64,000 bases of DNA from Dicaeum eximium (Eukaryota; Chordata; Aves; Passeriformes; Dicaeidae): assembly GCA_013396995.1 (NCBI GenBank), contig VWZP01002903.1:252936-316935 (forward strand). The letters are read 5' to 3'. The position numbers and the translations under genes are program-made. Each line of letters begins with the position of its first letter. The stretch's first letter is position 1. Shown here piece after piece: positions 10,151 through 22,700 of the stretch. The notes beneath the pieces are model-generated. The model worked only from the letters and a program-made list of their open reading frames with translations, had not been told where the DNA came from and ran no database searches.

Positions 10151-13100
10151 CAGCACGTTTTTTCTGACATTATTTTCAGTTCCCAAGTGTTACTTAAATT
10201 CTGGTCACATTTTGTGTGAGGTTTGATTAAAATAGAGTTACACCTGGAGTTCACTTTGAGCAGGTCTGAATTTCCAGTTTGACATACACCTGCATCTGCT
10301 GCAAATGGTATTAATTATCCAAACTGTGGTGGTGCTGGGTAGGCACTGAATGCCTTCAGTCTCCTAATTCAGCTGAAAAATTAATGAGATTAGCAGTAAA
10401 TGTCTCTATCTACCTCCACAGCAGCTACACCTCTGAACTTATGCCAAGGAAATTCCCACAAATGGAAGCCAGGCTTAAAGGAAGATGATTCTGGACCATT
10501 ATTTCAACTAGAAGTGTTGCCATTTTGTAAAATCTCTCTTTCATTTATTATTTTCCCAAGAGTGCTCTGGCTTTAGTCATCATGAAACTGGAGCTCAATG
10601 AAGATGACATGTATTATTTGCTGGTTTCTGTATAACTCAAAATTTCTTCTTCCAAATTACAACACACTCAGTGCTACAAAATTCATTAAAATACTGCCCA
10701 CAGAATCACTCTAAAGGTTTATAGCATATTTTTACTTGGCAACTGAGATAATTTAGGACAAAAAAAGGTATATTTATCGTACATAAAATTTTCTATGGCT
10801 TCACTTCTAAGCTGGTTTGGGTCTAATTCACTTACAAATTCCATAATTCTTACTATGTGTGTGCCTGAATAAAATCCAGTAACTTTGCAGAGAACTCTAT
10901 TAGTCATGCACAGCCAAGATGCTGCATTCCTGCTTTAGCCACTGACAAGGCACAAGTAGCCACTTCAGAGTGCACTTACACCTGGAAATTAATCTGGAAG
11001 AGGATGAAACAATAACCTGATGCTGCATCACTTGGGAAGGCAGCACTGATGCTGCTGCAGGGAAAGGGTGGATTTCCCATCCTTGGAGATTTCCAAGGCT
11101 CAGCTGAGCAGAACTGGTGTTAAATGAGTGCTAAAGACCCATTTTTAAGGCCAGGTGAGATTTGGACAACCCCTCCAATGCTGAGTCCTACGATGCTCTG
11201 GGAATTCTGCCCACAACTGGAACAGTCACCAGCTGCTTCAGTAACCACGAAATCTCCTACCTGCACACAGGCCTCAGTCCCTGAGCTACCTGAACCTTGT
11301 GCAGGGGGTCACAAAGACATCTTTGAGGCATTTTCTCTATATAGAAAAGGGTCTGTTGAGGCCTCAAGCTTTTTGGAAAAGAAGGTGACCTTAAAAAGTT
11401 GGGAAATTCTCTTTTCCAACACATTTACTTTTACATCTACAGTCATGCAACATATTGGATGTTAAACCACTCACCAAAACATTCTCAGCCCTGGGTTTAA
11501 TCTGATTTTCCTGAAGGAAAAGTAGGCTTTTGAGAGAAGTGATTTTTGTCATTTAAATGACAAGTCATGCAGAGAGTTGGAGTATCAGGAGTTCTCCCAC
11601 TCCCTGAGAAATGGCTTAGGGGGCCCAAGGCAAATGAAGCTATCAAAGACAAATGATCAGTCAAATTTCACTTCTGACATGGTTATTGCACTAAAATACA
11701 GCTTAATCCCCATCAACTCAAGGATAATATTGCAGCTTTCTGAGCTCCCTCTTGGACTGAACCAAACTGTGCTTCTGTTCTTAGCCCAAGCCAAGTCACC
11801 CAAATATTTCCTGATATATCCTGCTGTCTGTTTTGGGACACAAAAAGGTTGGACACTGTCCTTGTGGATCACAGACGTCTACAAATTACACTTCTCCCAA
11901 AGCAAACTGGCAGGTTGAGCAGCTTTTCCGCACTCCCTGCCTCCTCAGGGAGACCTGAGGGCTGTGCACCTTTTAGAACATGTTTTCTTTGTAACCTGAT
12001 GATGCTGACATTGAAGGAAGTAACAATAACCACTGATGGCAACATAAATGCCCACATTCAAGGCCAAAATCTGGCAGAGGCAGTTTTAGTGCCCAGTGAA
12101 ATTACAAACAGAATTAGATTTACAGCCCGGATTCTGGCACCCTTTATAAAATCAGGAAAAATTATATCATCCAAGCAAAGCAACTTTTCTTGAAATAAAA
12201 ATCTCAGCTGGTTGAAAATCACTGGGTTTAGGGCTTTTGTCCCTGATATTGCCTCTGAATTTACTGTTTGGCACCAGCCAGAAAAGTGATGTCAGCAGTG
12301 AAGGCAGAAATACAGGAGATGTAATCCCAGATCCAGAGGCAGGGAATGTCATCCTTGCTCCTGTGTCTGTGGCAAGCTCTGGCCAAGATCCTGCTATTTA
12401 ACTGCCTCCTCTGGCACATTCTGACTTCTGAAAGACAGGATTTGCAGCACTTTTTATTTTATGATATAAACTGTGTCAGGACTTCACCTTCATATTCATC
12501 TTGAATAATGAGGGATGTTGTTGTTGTTGTTGTTGGCTGTTTGTAACAGCAGAGAGGGAGAGAAGAGGGGTGGAGAGGAATAGAAGGAGCATCCCAAAGC
12601 CATGAAAACAGAAACAAAAAAGGAGAAAACCTTTCAAGTGCATTCATTTAGCAAATTCAGGATGCTAAACACTAATCCCAGTAATCAGAATCAGTAAATT
12701 TTACCAAGCAAAATTCATGATACCATGGGAAAACATGAGCTTGATTCGGACACCAGCTTGTGGTGGGGGTAAAACTGATTTTAAAATATTTTCAGATAGA
12801 GGAGAAGGCAGCTCAGGGTGATTCAGCTCCATTGGTTGTCCCAGTGCAGCCCACCTGGGCAATCCCAGGACACATCAGAGCACACACCTGAACAGGGTAA
12901 AATGCTTTGACAACTTGAAATCTTCACAATAACTTGAAATCTGTTGCAGATGAACAACTGAGACAGAGCATCCCACTGCCCAGAGCAAACAGGCCAGGAA
13001 AGGGAGCTGCAGGAATGTGATGCAGTGTTTTAAACTCAGCCAAAAGCTCCATGCAGGTGAGTGGGTAAATGGCACACACCACAGCAAAAGACATAAACAC

Positions 13101-14765
13101 CTTTCCCTACCAGTTTTTCTTTTCTCCCCTCTTTTCCTGGCTTGCCCTTGGAAAGAGTTTATAGGAAGGAGTTTATAGGGTACTTTTATAATTCCTTCCT
13201 CGGCAAAACAACATCAAAACTTGAGACAGCTCACAACCAAAGGGAAATAAAAATAAACAGACAGAAGTCAAGAATACATATGCCTCGAGTCACAGCTCTG
13301 CTGGGGAGATTTATTTTTGGCAGTTTGGAAAAATTTCTCATCAGACTTTGTCTCAAAATACTACACTGAACTTCAAACAGAATTTTACCTTCTTTACACT
13401 AAATTGAACAGGAAGAAGGACATTCAGTTCAGACCCGGGGGAATCTGCAGTGTTGGTTAGCAAGGACACTGGGTGATTTATTATCTGTTTAAAGTGTGCT
13501 GGCCTTTACTGCCTGGGCTGTGATCAAAACAGGAAAAGCATCCAGGCTCCAGCCCTCACAAAGCTACCAAAACACTGTGGCCAAGCAGAACAGCTGAAAA
13601 GGGTCCATGCAACTGAACATTAAAACAAATTATAATTTATCAACACAAACAGACTGAAATATTTGAGTATAGGAATACAGTCCCATTATTAACCTATTTT
13701 TCTGTGCCATCTAAATACATGCATTCTTTCTCTCTGGATGATTTATCAGGGCTAGAGCAGTTTTCTGAAAAGGGCTCTATCACAGACAAACTCAGTATCT
13801 GATGAAGAGCTCATGAATGAGGATGCTGTATTATTATCTGAATCAAATCTGATGGCTGAGAGCTAATATAGCATTTCCTCTTTACAAGAGTAAAAACAAT
13901 GAGTTTATATTTTGATCAAGTAGCTAAACAATGAAATCTGAATCCACATAATTTTAAACTCCCTTTCCATTCTCATTAAAAATAACTCCATGGAAAATAA
14001 ACCAAGAATAAATCTGTGTTAAAATCCTGGGCAACAAATGCATCTCTCTGACAACTAAACTACATTATTTATCTAGATCTTAATACCCTGTACAGTACAT
14101 AGGACATAGCAATGGCCAGGCTACCAACGCTGTATTTGTAATTTACTTGAGGTCTGAAGCTACACAAGCACTTTCTGATCTCCTCACCGGCTGCTCCATC
14201 TCATTTACCTCCCAAATGCTTATCTCTAAATGTCACAACAAGAGCCCTCTGACCCCAGTTTGATAAAGTGGCCCAGCAAAGCTGAGCTTGACCTACACAC
14301 CTTTATCATCTCCACAAGCACTGTGCTGCTGGGAAGCAAACCAACCCCAAAACCTGGGTGAGCATTCTAGCCTGGGCCTGCTGCGCCACATTTCCCCTGA
14401 ACTGTTCCATATTTTGTCTGCTGGGCTGAGGAATGTCACTGTGTCTGGCACAGGAATCCTAATGAGAAGCAGCCCACTGTTACCAGCGTGGTGACATCAC
14501 CAGTTCAGCTGTCACAGCCCATTCTGGAGATGCTGTGGCTTCCCCTCTCATGTCCCTTCCCTGCCTGCCCACGTGGAATAAGGCACTGACCAGTGCCCTG
14601 TGCTCTGAACTGGCAGGGGCTGCACAGCCTGACCCCAAATCTTTCTTGTAAGAACTTAAAAGAAGAAAGAAAAAGAAAAAACCCAACACAGACTAACGCC
14701 CAGACAACCCCCTGGATGTAGTGGCTGTGCAGGAGGGTGTCTGTAATTCCATCAACACCTAACAC
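10151..14765. other. Intronic sequence without a recognised feature
   Basis: Unique-looking, AT-rich sequence. The only small repeat noted is (TTG)n at about 12516-12536. No coding exon or repeat family was recognised. Confidence 0.5.
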
Positions 14766-14912
14766 TTCCCATCCCTGGACATGTTCAAGGCCACGTTGGA
14801 TGGAGCTTGGAGCAACCTGGGCTAGTGCAAGGTGTCCCTACCCAAGGCAGGGCGTGGAATGAGATGAGATTTAAGGTCCCTTCCAACCCAAACCGTTCCA
14901 TGACTCCATAGA
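14766..14912 (+). mobile_element. CR1 LINE 3' end fragment (plus strand)
   Basis: Reads atccctggacatgttcaagg, then tggatggagcttggagcaacc, then caaggtgtccctacccaaggcag, and ends ttaaggtcccttccaaccc and ccatgactccatag. This is the direct-orientation CR1 3' end. It is one of only two plus-strand CR1 pieces in the window. Confidence 0.94.
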
Positions 14913-16719
14913 AATCAGAATAAGAAATAGCACAGCAGAAGGGGAGCTCTCCTGTCAAAAACTGGGAGGCAGGTTTCTGCCCCTCTCTGCAGAGGCAGCG
15001 TGCTGGGAGGGTGGGTGTCTGTTCCTGGGGATTGGGAGGATTTTTATCCACGTGCCCTCCCAGCCAGGGCTCCACACACCCCCTCCACCCCGCTATTATC
15101 TCCAGAATGGTGCTGAGCTTCCCATGAACAGCTGAAAGGGGGAGAGCTGAGAGGCAGCCAAGCACGAAGGATTTGGGAAGAACACTGGCATCAACTTCTG
15201 AGGTGTGCCTGATTATTGCGTACTTCAAGGACACAACTTGTCACCATGAAACACACAAATCAGCAAGTTAACTATAATTAGGAGTAAGCAGCTCTGCTGG
15301 TTAATTAGAGAGAGGCAGCAAGCACAGATGCTTCGCCCTGCTATGGGGAAATGGGTGAAGGGGTCGGGATCACTCAGACACCCACCAGTGCACAAATTTT
15401 AAATATTATTTCTTTGTATTATAAATAATCCAGAGTATTCTGATTTTTTTTTTCACCAGAAATCCTGGGCACATGTGATTGGGGGTGTAGTAAAGGAAAC
15501 ATTTAAGTCTTCATATTTAATTAGTTCCAGCAAGTTCCATTTTGCTTTAATCTAAAAGAGATGAAGCTGAAATCCCAGATAGTTGTTCAAACAGGTATTA
15601 TACAGTAGCTTAGATGACTTACTTAATTCCTAAAATACAAGGCAAAGTAAATCACATGAGTAAACAATTTATTGCTCAATTTACACTTTGATTTAATGAG
15701 ATATAAAACCTCTTATTGCTTAAGGCTGCTGAAGTATTTACTTGAAATTCGATCATTAAAGAATGAATCATGATCTTATCAATCTTCTGTGATATTTTTA
15801 GTTATTTCAATACACTATCATACCAGTGTTTTCTCTGTACAAAAAACACCCTTTTAAAGTCACATTTATAGATGTTTCAACCTAGCACAATGATAAATAA
15901 AAAATTTTGATTTACAGTAGCAAAATGTACACCACAGTACTTTCAGAAATATTTCAAGCTCACAGATCTTGTGCAAATTCCATTAGCTTTAATTATTTAT
16001 TAGCAGTAGATTTAGATTACTGTTCTTGACCTATTTTTCAGTGTATGGACCCACCCAGCAAGAAGTGAAAAAATATTCCATTTGTGAAGGGCTGATTTAG
16101 TGAGCGCAGACTTCAGCTTGGAGTGGAGCACTGAGCACAACCCTGGGCACTGTAATTCAGGGGGAGAGAGGGCACAAAGCAGGGCCTGCAGAATAAACAC
16201 TGACAGAGGTTCCTCAAAAAGAGATGGAATTTTTGCTGTTTGACCACTTCAGACAATTTTGCAAGACTTGCAGCCACGTGACAATCCCAAAGGAAGGGAC
16301 AGCAGACCCCACGGAGAAGTTTCAAGAGTTTCTTTGTGGAAATTCCCTGATTTCTACCAAACTCTGAAGACTGCGTGGGTCCTGCTCAGCCATGGGGAAA
16401 GGGGTCAAGAGGGAGAATTTTGGGGCTGGTCCTGTGGCCCCTTGCAGTGGCAAGGTGCAAACTGTGCTCTTCCCAAGCTGGGGAAAATGGAGCATCTGGG
16501 AAGGAGCCTCCTCACTGTGCTGGGACTTTGCTTTCAATGGAATTTGCCTGGGTCTTAATGGAATCCTCTTATGGTTTCTTCCAAGTTCAAATAAACAAAA
16601 GCTCTCAGGTTTACTCTGGGCCTGTGCAGCCACATCCAAACAGCCCTGGGACCTTCACAACTGTTTAAAGAGCCACCCTGCCAGAGAGGAACTGGTACAC
16701 CCATATACATGTATGGAAG

Positions 16720-16739
16720 TGTGTGTACATGTACACACA
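16720..16739. repeat. 20-bp perfect palindrome within a CA/TG-rich segment
   Basis: tgtgtgtacatgtacacaca is its own reverse complement. A 10-bp palindrome (atacatgtat) lies just upstream at about 16704-16713. The sequence alternates purine and pyrimidine, so it could adopt Z-DNA or a cruciform. Confidence 0.95.
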
Positions 16740-19327
16740 TACACTGTGCAGAACAGAAAAAGGATTTTTTAAACTTACTTTACAAATTGATGTGGTGAGC
16801 TAAGCTTTAGCATCATGTGACAATCCTGTGAGTTAACAGTGGCTAGGAAAGACATTGAACAGGAACTATGCAGAACTTTAAAAAGTGGTGTTGCAAGGAA
16901 ACAAAAAATTAGTTCAAACAAAAATAATTCAGGTGGAGCTTTGGAAGAAGGTAATTCTAATGGAATGAAAGCCTGGTCACTAAAATTCCAGTAGGGAAAA
17001 AAAGGAAAGGAGACCTGTGTAACAATTCACCAATACACACAGAAAATCAAGCTCACTTTTAACAAACATTATTTAGAAAGCTTCCCACTGGATGATGGCT
17101 CCATGGAGATTGTCCCTCTTGCTCTCTTGCTAAACCCAATGTTGAAGGCTGGAGGTGACACCAAACATGCCATGACAGACCCTTGTTATGGCAAAAACCA
17201 CGTCTGCATCATCCCAGGTCAGCAGAACTCCTTATTTATGTAATGAAAACCCATCTGATACACCAAATAAATATTTCAGAACCTCTGAGGTGCACTGTTC
17301 TTGCCAGCAGGACAACCATGTGGCAGTGAAACCTAGGAACTGCCATTCCTAGCTTAGACCAGGATTCCTACACAGAGCAAAGATAATTAGAGCTTTATTA
17401 AGTACATGAAGATGTTATTAGATGAGCCCATCTGTACAAAAAAATGGGAAACAAACTGACTGCTTAGTTGTGCATCCCCATATAGTTTTACCTCCCCAAA
17501 AACCAGCCTCACCTACATTTGTCAAATTTTAACCAGAAGTGCTCTGCCCCTCCATAAATTCCATGTTGTTCCACAAGTTCTCTGCCCCTGTGGTTTGAGT
17601 TTTCCAGTGAAAAAGATCCCAAACACTCCTCCCAAATCACATCCAGCAGGATTTCATCCTCCATCCACTGTATTTCCCACTCCAAAGGTCTATAGAGGAA
17701 GTATTCCTAACGCTCCCCTGGTTATCCAGAATTACAGCCTGCAGATTTCTCTTGTAAAATGGGGAACTTCTGAAAAAAGGTAATTATTATGATCCCTAAA
17801 AAATTGATGTGTCTAAGGAGAGCCTAATGACAGGGGCCAGGACTGCAGAAGAGGCACCTAAAGTGCTGTGGTCCAGTTAACAACACCAGTTCAAACACAG
17901 CCTAATGCTGCACATGGTAGATTTAGAAAGAAGACAGTTTAATGTGAAACCATATTGCAGCTGTAATTTTCCATATTCCCTCCCCACAAGCAGGGCTGGA
18001 ATCAGAGTGCACCCTACTTCAGCCTCCTGGGATGATGGATCAGGAGCTGGAGCTGTCTGGGAGCACTGGGCTCATGGGACTGGGACTCCCAAGGAAAAGA
18101 TGGGTAGAACCATTCAGAAATCATGAATCTTAATGTACTGCTTCATTTAGGAAAAGTGAGATTACTAAAAAAACATTCATGTTTTAGAACCTGTTATTGA
18201 TTTCCAGAATGCAAGGATCTGGCTTTGAAGTCAAGTTTAAGTTAAGTCAAGAAGAATAATTCTGTGTTAAATACAATAATGAGGAGCCAGGCTTCATCCT
18301 CAGGGATCCTCAGAGGCCAGCTGTGAACTGGGAGGAGGCACTGCTGGGACATCAGTATTGCAAAATTGTTTTCCTTACTTATCTTTTGCACACAGATTAC
18401 AAATGTAGCTGTGAGCAGCCCGTGCATTAATCACACTCTGACATACCTGCATGTAAGAACACAGGTGTATTTACTGATTTCTATCATCACAGTCAGCCTT
18501 TTGCTTCGATTTCAATGCAAGAAAATCCAATACTACGCAATCCTCTACTAATCTTTTTATAAGATTTTCTTCTTAATCTTGATCCTGACCGTCCAGTTTT
18601 ATTCAAAAGCCAGTTGCTCCTACAGGAAACAAGTTGTTTCATGAGGACTTGAGTAAAAAGCCTGCTGTCCTGCAAATACATGTCCTATATTTGCTAAAAC
18701 TCTCATGACCATCATCTCTGCTGTCTTTATGTTCTTTGTGACTTCTTCCATGCAGGGAGTCACTGGCTGTGGGTTCAGGCCTCGCCCTTTGGATGCAGCA
18801 AACGTGAAAACTTCAGATTCCAACAAAGATGAGAAATTCAAAGGGGGGAAAAAAATTGACAACTTCAAAAACATCAGGATACAGACCCAAAGGTTTTACT
18901 ACATCTAATTTAGCATACCGGGTAAAAACACCTCGAAATTAATCTAACTGTCATCCTGCTGACCTAAATAAAAAAAAACACAGCACAGAGCTTTTCATGT
19001 TGCTTCAGTGAGTGAAGCAATTGGGAGAAAACAAACTTTTGCTGCCTTTACACTTCCTGGCAAAAATCCTATGGAAACAGGCTCAGGCCCATAATGCACA
19101 TGCTTTGGGAGCACACAGTAGATAGAAATGAATCATCCAGATGAAAGAAAGCAAGGGCTCACTACAGACTTATTCAATACATTTACTGTTTTTCAGTTGA
19201 ACTTCAGAAATAAAAAACCCACATAAAGCGCTTTTGAGCAGCAGCATCCCCTCACAACTGTAATATATACCCTCAGCTGGGATTAATTCCCAAATTCATG
19301 TGTTGGACTGTGAACTGTTCCAGTGTT

Positions 19328-19412
19328 TGGAAGGGGTGGGGAGGGAAAGGAGATAAAAAGAGCAGGAAAGGAAGGCAGAGGATGGCAGATGAGGAAGGGA
19401 GACACGGGGAGC
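19328..19412 (+). repeat. Purine-rich tract
   Basis: About 85 bases made almost wholly of A and G on the plus strand, including ggaaggggtggggagggaaa. Low-complexity; open frames across its complement are compositional. Confidence 0.8.
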
Positions 19413-19659
19413 TGGAGCGAGCGGTTCCCGGGCGCTGCTGAAGCACAATCAGCTCCATGGCAGATTAAAATGAGGCACACTTGAATAATAATAAATCAGC
19501 AGAATTAATACAGGCTTATCTTCTACCAACTCAGAAGGGGGAGGTGACAAATTGCACTTGAGGACAAACAGTTTGACTGTTGCCAGCATAAGCTGAGTGT
19601 CTATAGGAAATGGCTAAATTTAGACAGCCAGCTTTTGATGAGAGCAACGGAAATTAATT

Positions 19660-19724
19660 CAAGTTTTTTGTCTGTGGTTTGTGTTTTGTTGGTTTTTTGG
19701 TGGGTTTTTGTTTTTTTTTTTTTT
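19660..19724 (+). repeat. T/G-rich low-complexity run ending in poly-T
   Basis: The plus strand runs tttgtctgtggtttgtgttttg and then a T run of about 15. It may be the complement of an old poly-A retroposon tail, but no element body is recognised to its right. Confidence 0.75.
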
Positions 19725-22700
19725 AAGAGCTCTAGAATGTTACTCATCTCTTGAAACTCTCACCAAAAGAAGAGACTTCATAAAGTACCATCCTCCCTCC
19801 TACTACTCCCTCCTACTCTTCCCCCTATAAAAGGAAGAATTGCTCCTTTGGGCTACAGCAATTTAGGAACTTAATGCAGTTTAACAAATTCCCTATCTCT
19901 TGGCTGGAGCTGTTTGGCTCCAACAGATGAATCAGAGAAGTCCATAAACGTCTGGAGGATTCCTACAGTCTTTTTCTTGCATGACTATATATGGCAACTA
20001 CAGATCAAGTTATCTGCCATAGTTTTAACCTAACCTTCAAACTTTTTACCTTATTCCTGGCTTTGTGGCAAACTTCCCTCAGCTGCAGCACTGCTAAATT
20101 AGACATAAACTGACAACTACTTTTCTCAAAAGCATTTTCCCACTCATTTCAAGGCAGTAAAAAAACTTGGATTAAGATACACTTAAGTAAAAATTAACTT
20201 TTGTCAGTGCCTCCTGCCTCTCTGCAGTACATTCCTGTGAGGAGTGACCCAGACTGTGATGCTGTGGAGTTCATGTTCTCATTCACTCTGTTCTGCTGTC
20301 ACTGAAGGTGCACCTCACCAAACAGCAGATGTTTTCCATCACTTATTACCTGAAATACCAGTAACACCAAGTGCCATGAGAAGTCAAGCACAAACTGGAA
20401 ATAGAGGCAAAATCCACACTTTAAAAAAAAAAAAGGTCAAAACTGCCTGACTGGTGTACAGAGGGACTTACAAAGGAATTCCAGAAATGCCTGCAACACC
20501 CTTTATCCAGAGAAATACTCAATAAACTTCTTCCTATCACCATCTTTTATACATCTGATCATTTTTACAAGATGGTGAAGTGTACACATCAAAGCCAGCA
20601 TGTGATCCAATACTGAAGGCTTTTAGCTGCATCCAAAGCAAAGGGTACACCAAGTTCAAGCACCTTCTTTAATCTAAATATTCCTAACACGCCTCAAAAG
20701 GACACCCATGAACACTGAGGGCTCAAGGCAGGAGCTCCTCAAAGCCAGGAGTGAAACAGGGTGAGCAAACCTGAAAGACTGGAAACCAACACTGAGTTTT
20801 GGATGCAAAAAACACTACAGGGCTCACTTTTAAACGACATTTAAAGCAAATATCCAAAGCCAGCCTCTTCCTGGGCAAGAGGATTTGTATTTGTACAAAT
20901 AATGGCCCTGGTGAAAGCTCAGCAGATGATGAAGGTCGCTCTGAGCAGTGGGGCAGAGTCACAGAGGGCTGAGAGCTGCCAACACAAAATATAAGCACGG
21001 TCATGCTCTGTCTGGTGAAACACTCTTAGGAAATGCAGATAAAACAGTGAAAGAAAAAGCTACTGTGCAGAGGAGATCGTATCTTACCCAGCTGCTTATT
21101 AACACTGTGCAGTTCAAACAAGTTATTTTAAATTCCAAAAGGCACGCCGTGTCTGGAAATGCAGTGTTTGAATAAGCACTCCTAAGACCCAAAGCGTATC
21201 GGGTTTTCCCACCTGAGTACAACTTTATAAATGCTGACATTTCTGAATCAGCCAGGTCAGGACAGACACTGAGGACCACCATGAGGAGGGGAAAAAAAGG
21301 TAAAATTGGTTAAGTGACATCATAGAATCTCTGAACTGGAATTGATTAATCAAGCAACTTACCTGGTTTTATAACTTCAATTTATTGGATCCTGATCATC
21401 CCCTTATAAAAAGATGTTATTACTTTTTTTAAAAATTTATTTTGGAATGGCTTGTGCAGCATTTGATGGTCCATCAGACCCGAGGACTGAAATATTCACT
21501 CATGCCATGGACTTACACATGCCAGTGATCCATCAAAACAGACAAGATTATTTTTGACGCTGCTCCCTTAGTTTGTACAAGAACAAGGAAACGTTTGGGT
21601 GCCATCATCAGATAGTGGAAGCATAAACAACTGTTAGCACCTCTGGGAGAGAGCAGGTATCATTCAGCTGCATTCCAGGATGGTTTATCCTTAGGGCAGA
21701 TGTAGGGAAAGCACTGCAGGATAAAAACTCCTGCTGCTGGGTCAGGTTCAGCTGCACTGGCTGCGGGTGTGACCCCACAGACCAGCTCCCTGCACTGCCA
21801 TCTGATTTTTTCCAGCTATGTCAGACCTAGAATGTGAATTTTTAGGGTGGTTCCTCCTGCTGAGCTGCTGGATGAGCTCCCACCAGATTTCCAGCTGGAG
21901 CAGGGATCCCTCAGGCTGCCCACTCAGCACAGCCCTCCTGCTCCCTCTTCCCCCAGCTCAGCACCCTCCTTTGACCAGGAGTTCACTTCTGGGATAAACA
22001 GGCCATTAGTGGGAACCCAACCAGCCAAGGTCATTCCCCCCATAAACAGCTTGTCCAGTATTTCCTCAAGGACTTTGCTCCCTCTCATTTTTCTGCCCGA
22101 TTTTTTCAACAGCTTTAAACTGATGTTTGGGAGCATTTCCCATTGAAAACCAGCACAGTGAAGTGTGTAATATGTCCCTAAAACGTAAATATTTGCAAGA
22201 TTGTCATACAGAAATACTTCATTATCTTTTCAGTAACTGGGTAAAATGCAAAAACTTAAGTTTGCAACAGCATGAAACACTCCTGAAAGTGTGAAAATTA
22301 TTGCTTATTTTCATGTAAGCTGGAGTATTAAAGTATAAATCACACTGTTTACATTAACTGATCAGAAGAATTCCAGTTGATACGAGTAGGAAGCCGGAAT
22401 TATTAACATTTTTTTTTCTCAACTCGGGTCTGTTAACTAAGAGCTTTTTCCCCCTTTATCAGCTGCACAAACAACAATGGATTTTAAATCAGCTAAATGA
22501 CCTGTGAACTTCTCCTAAATGGGGGGCACATAATTTAAGGCAGCCGAGAAAGTCTGGCAGGAGTCAGGAGGGCTCCTCGGAGGGGCACATGTGGAGAGAG
22601 TTAAAGCTTCAAACCGCTATTTTCTCCCCCCTTACTCAAGTGTCAGCTGTGATAAGCCAAAATTAACAACCCTACACTGAACCACTTCAAATGAAGGGGA

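Noticed and set aside
9626..10167. Overlapping 130- and 136-codon plus-strand frames
   Set aside because: They lie mostly inside an antisense CR1 3' fragment and run through the CUX1 exon on the wrong strand.
14785..15234. 149-codon minus-strand frame
   Set aside because: It reads into the antisense of a CR1 3' end and has no domain or codon signal.
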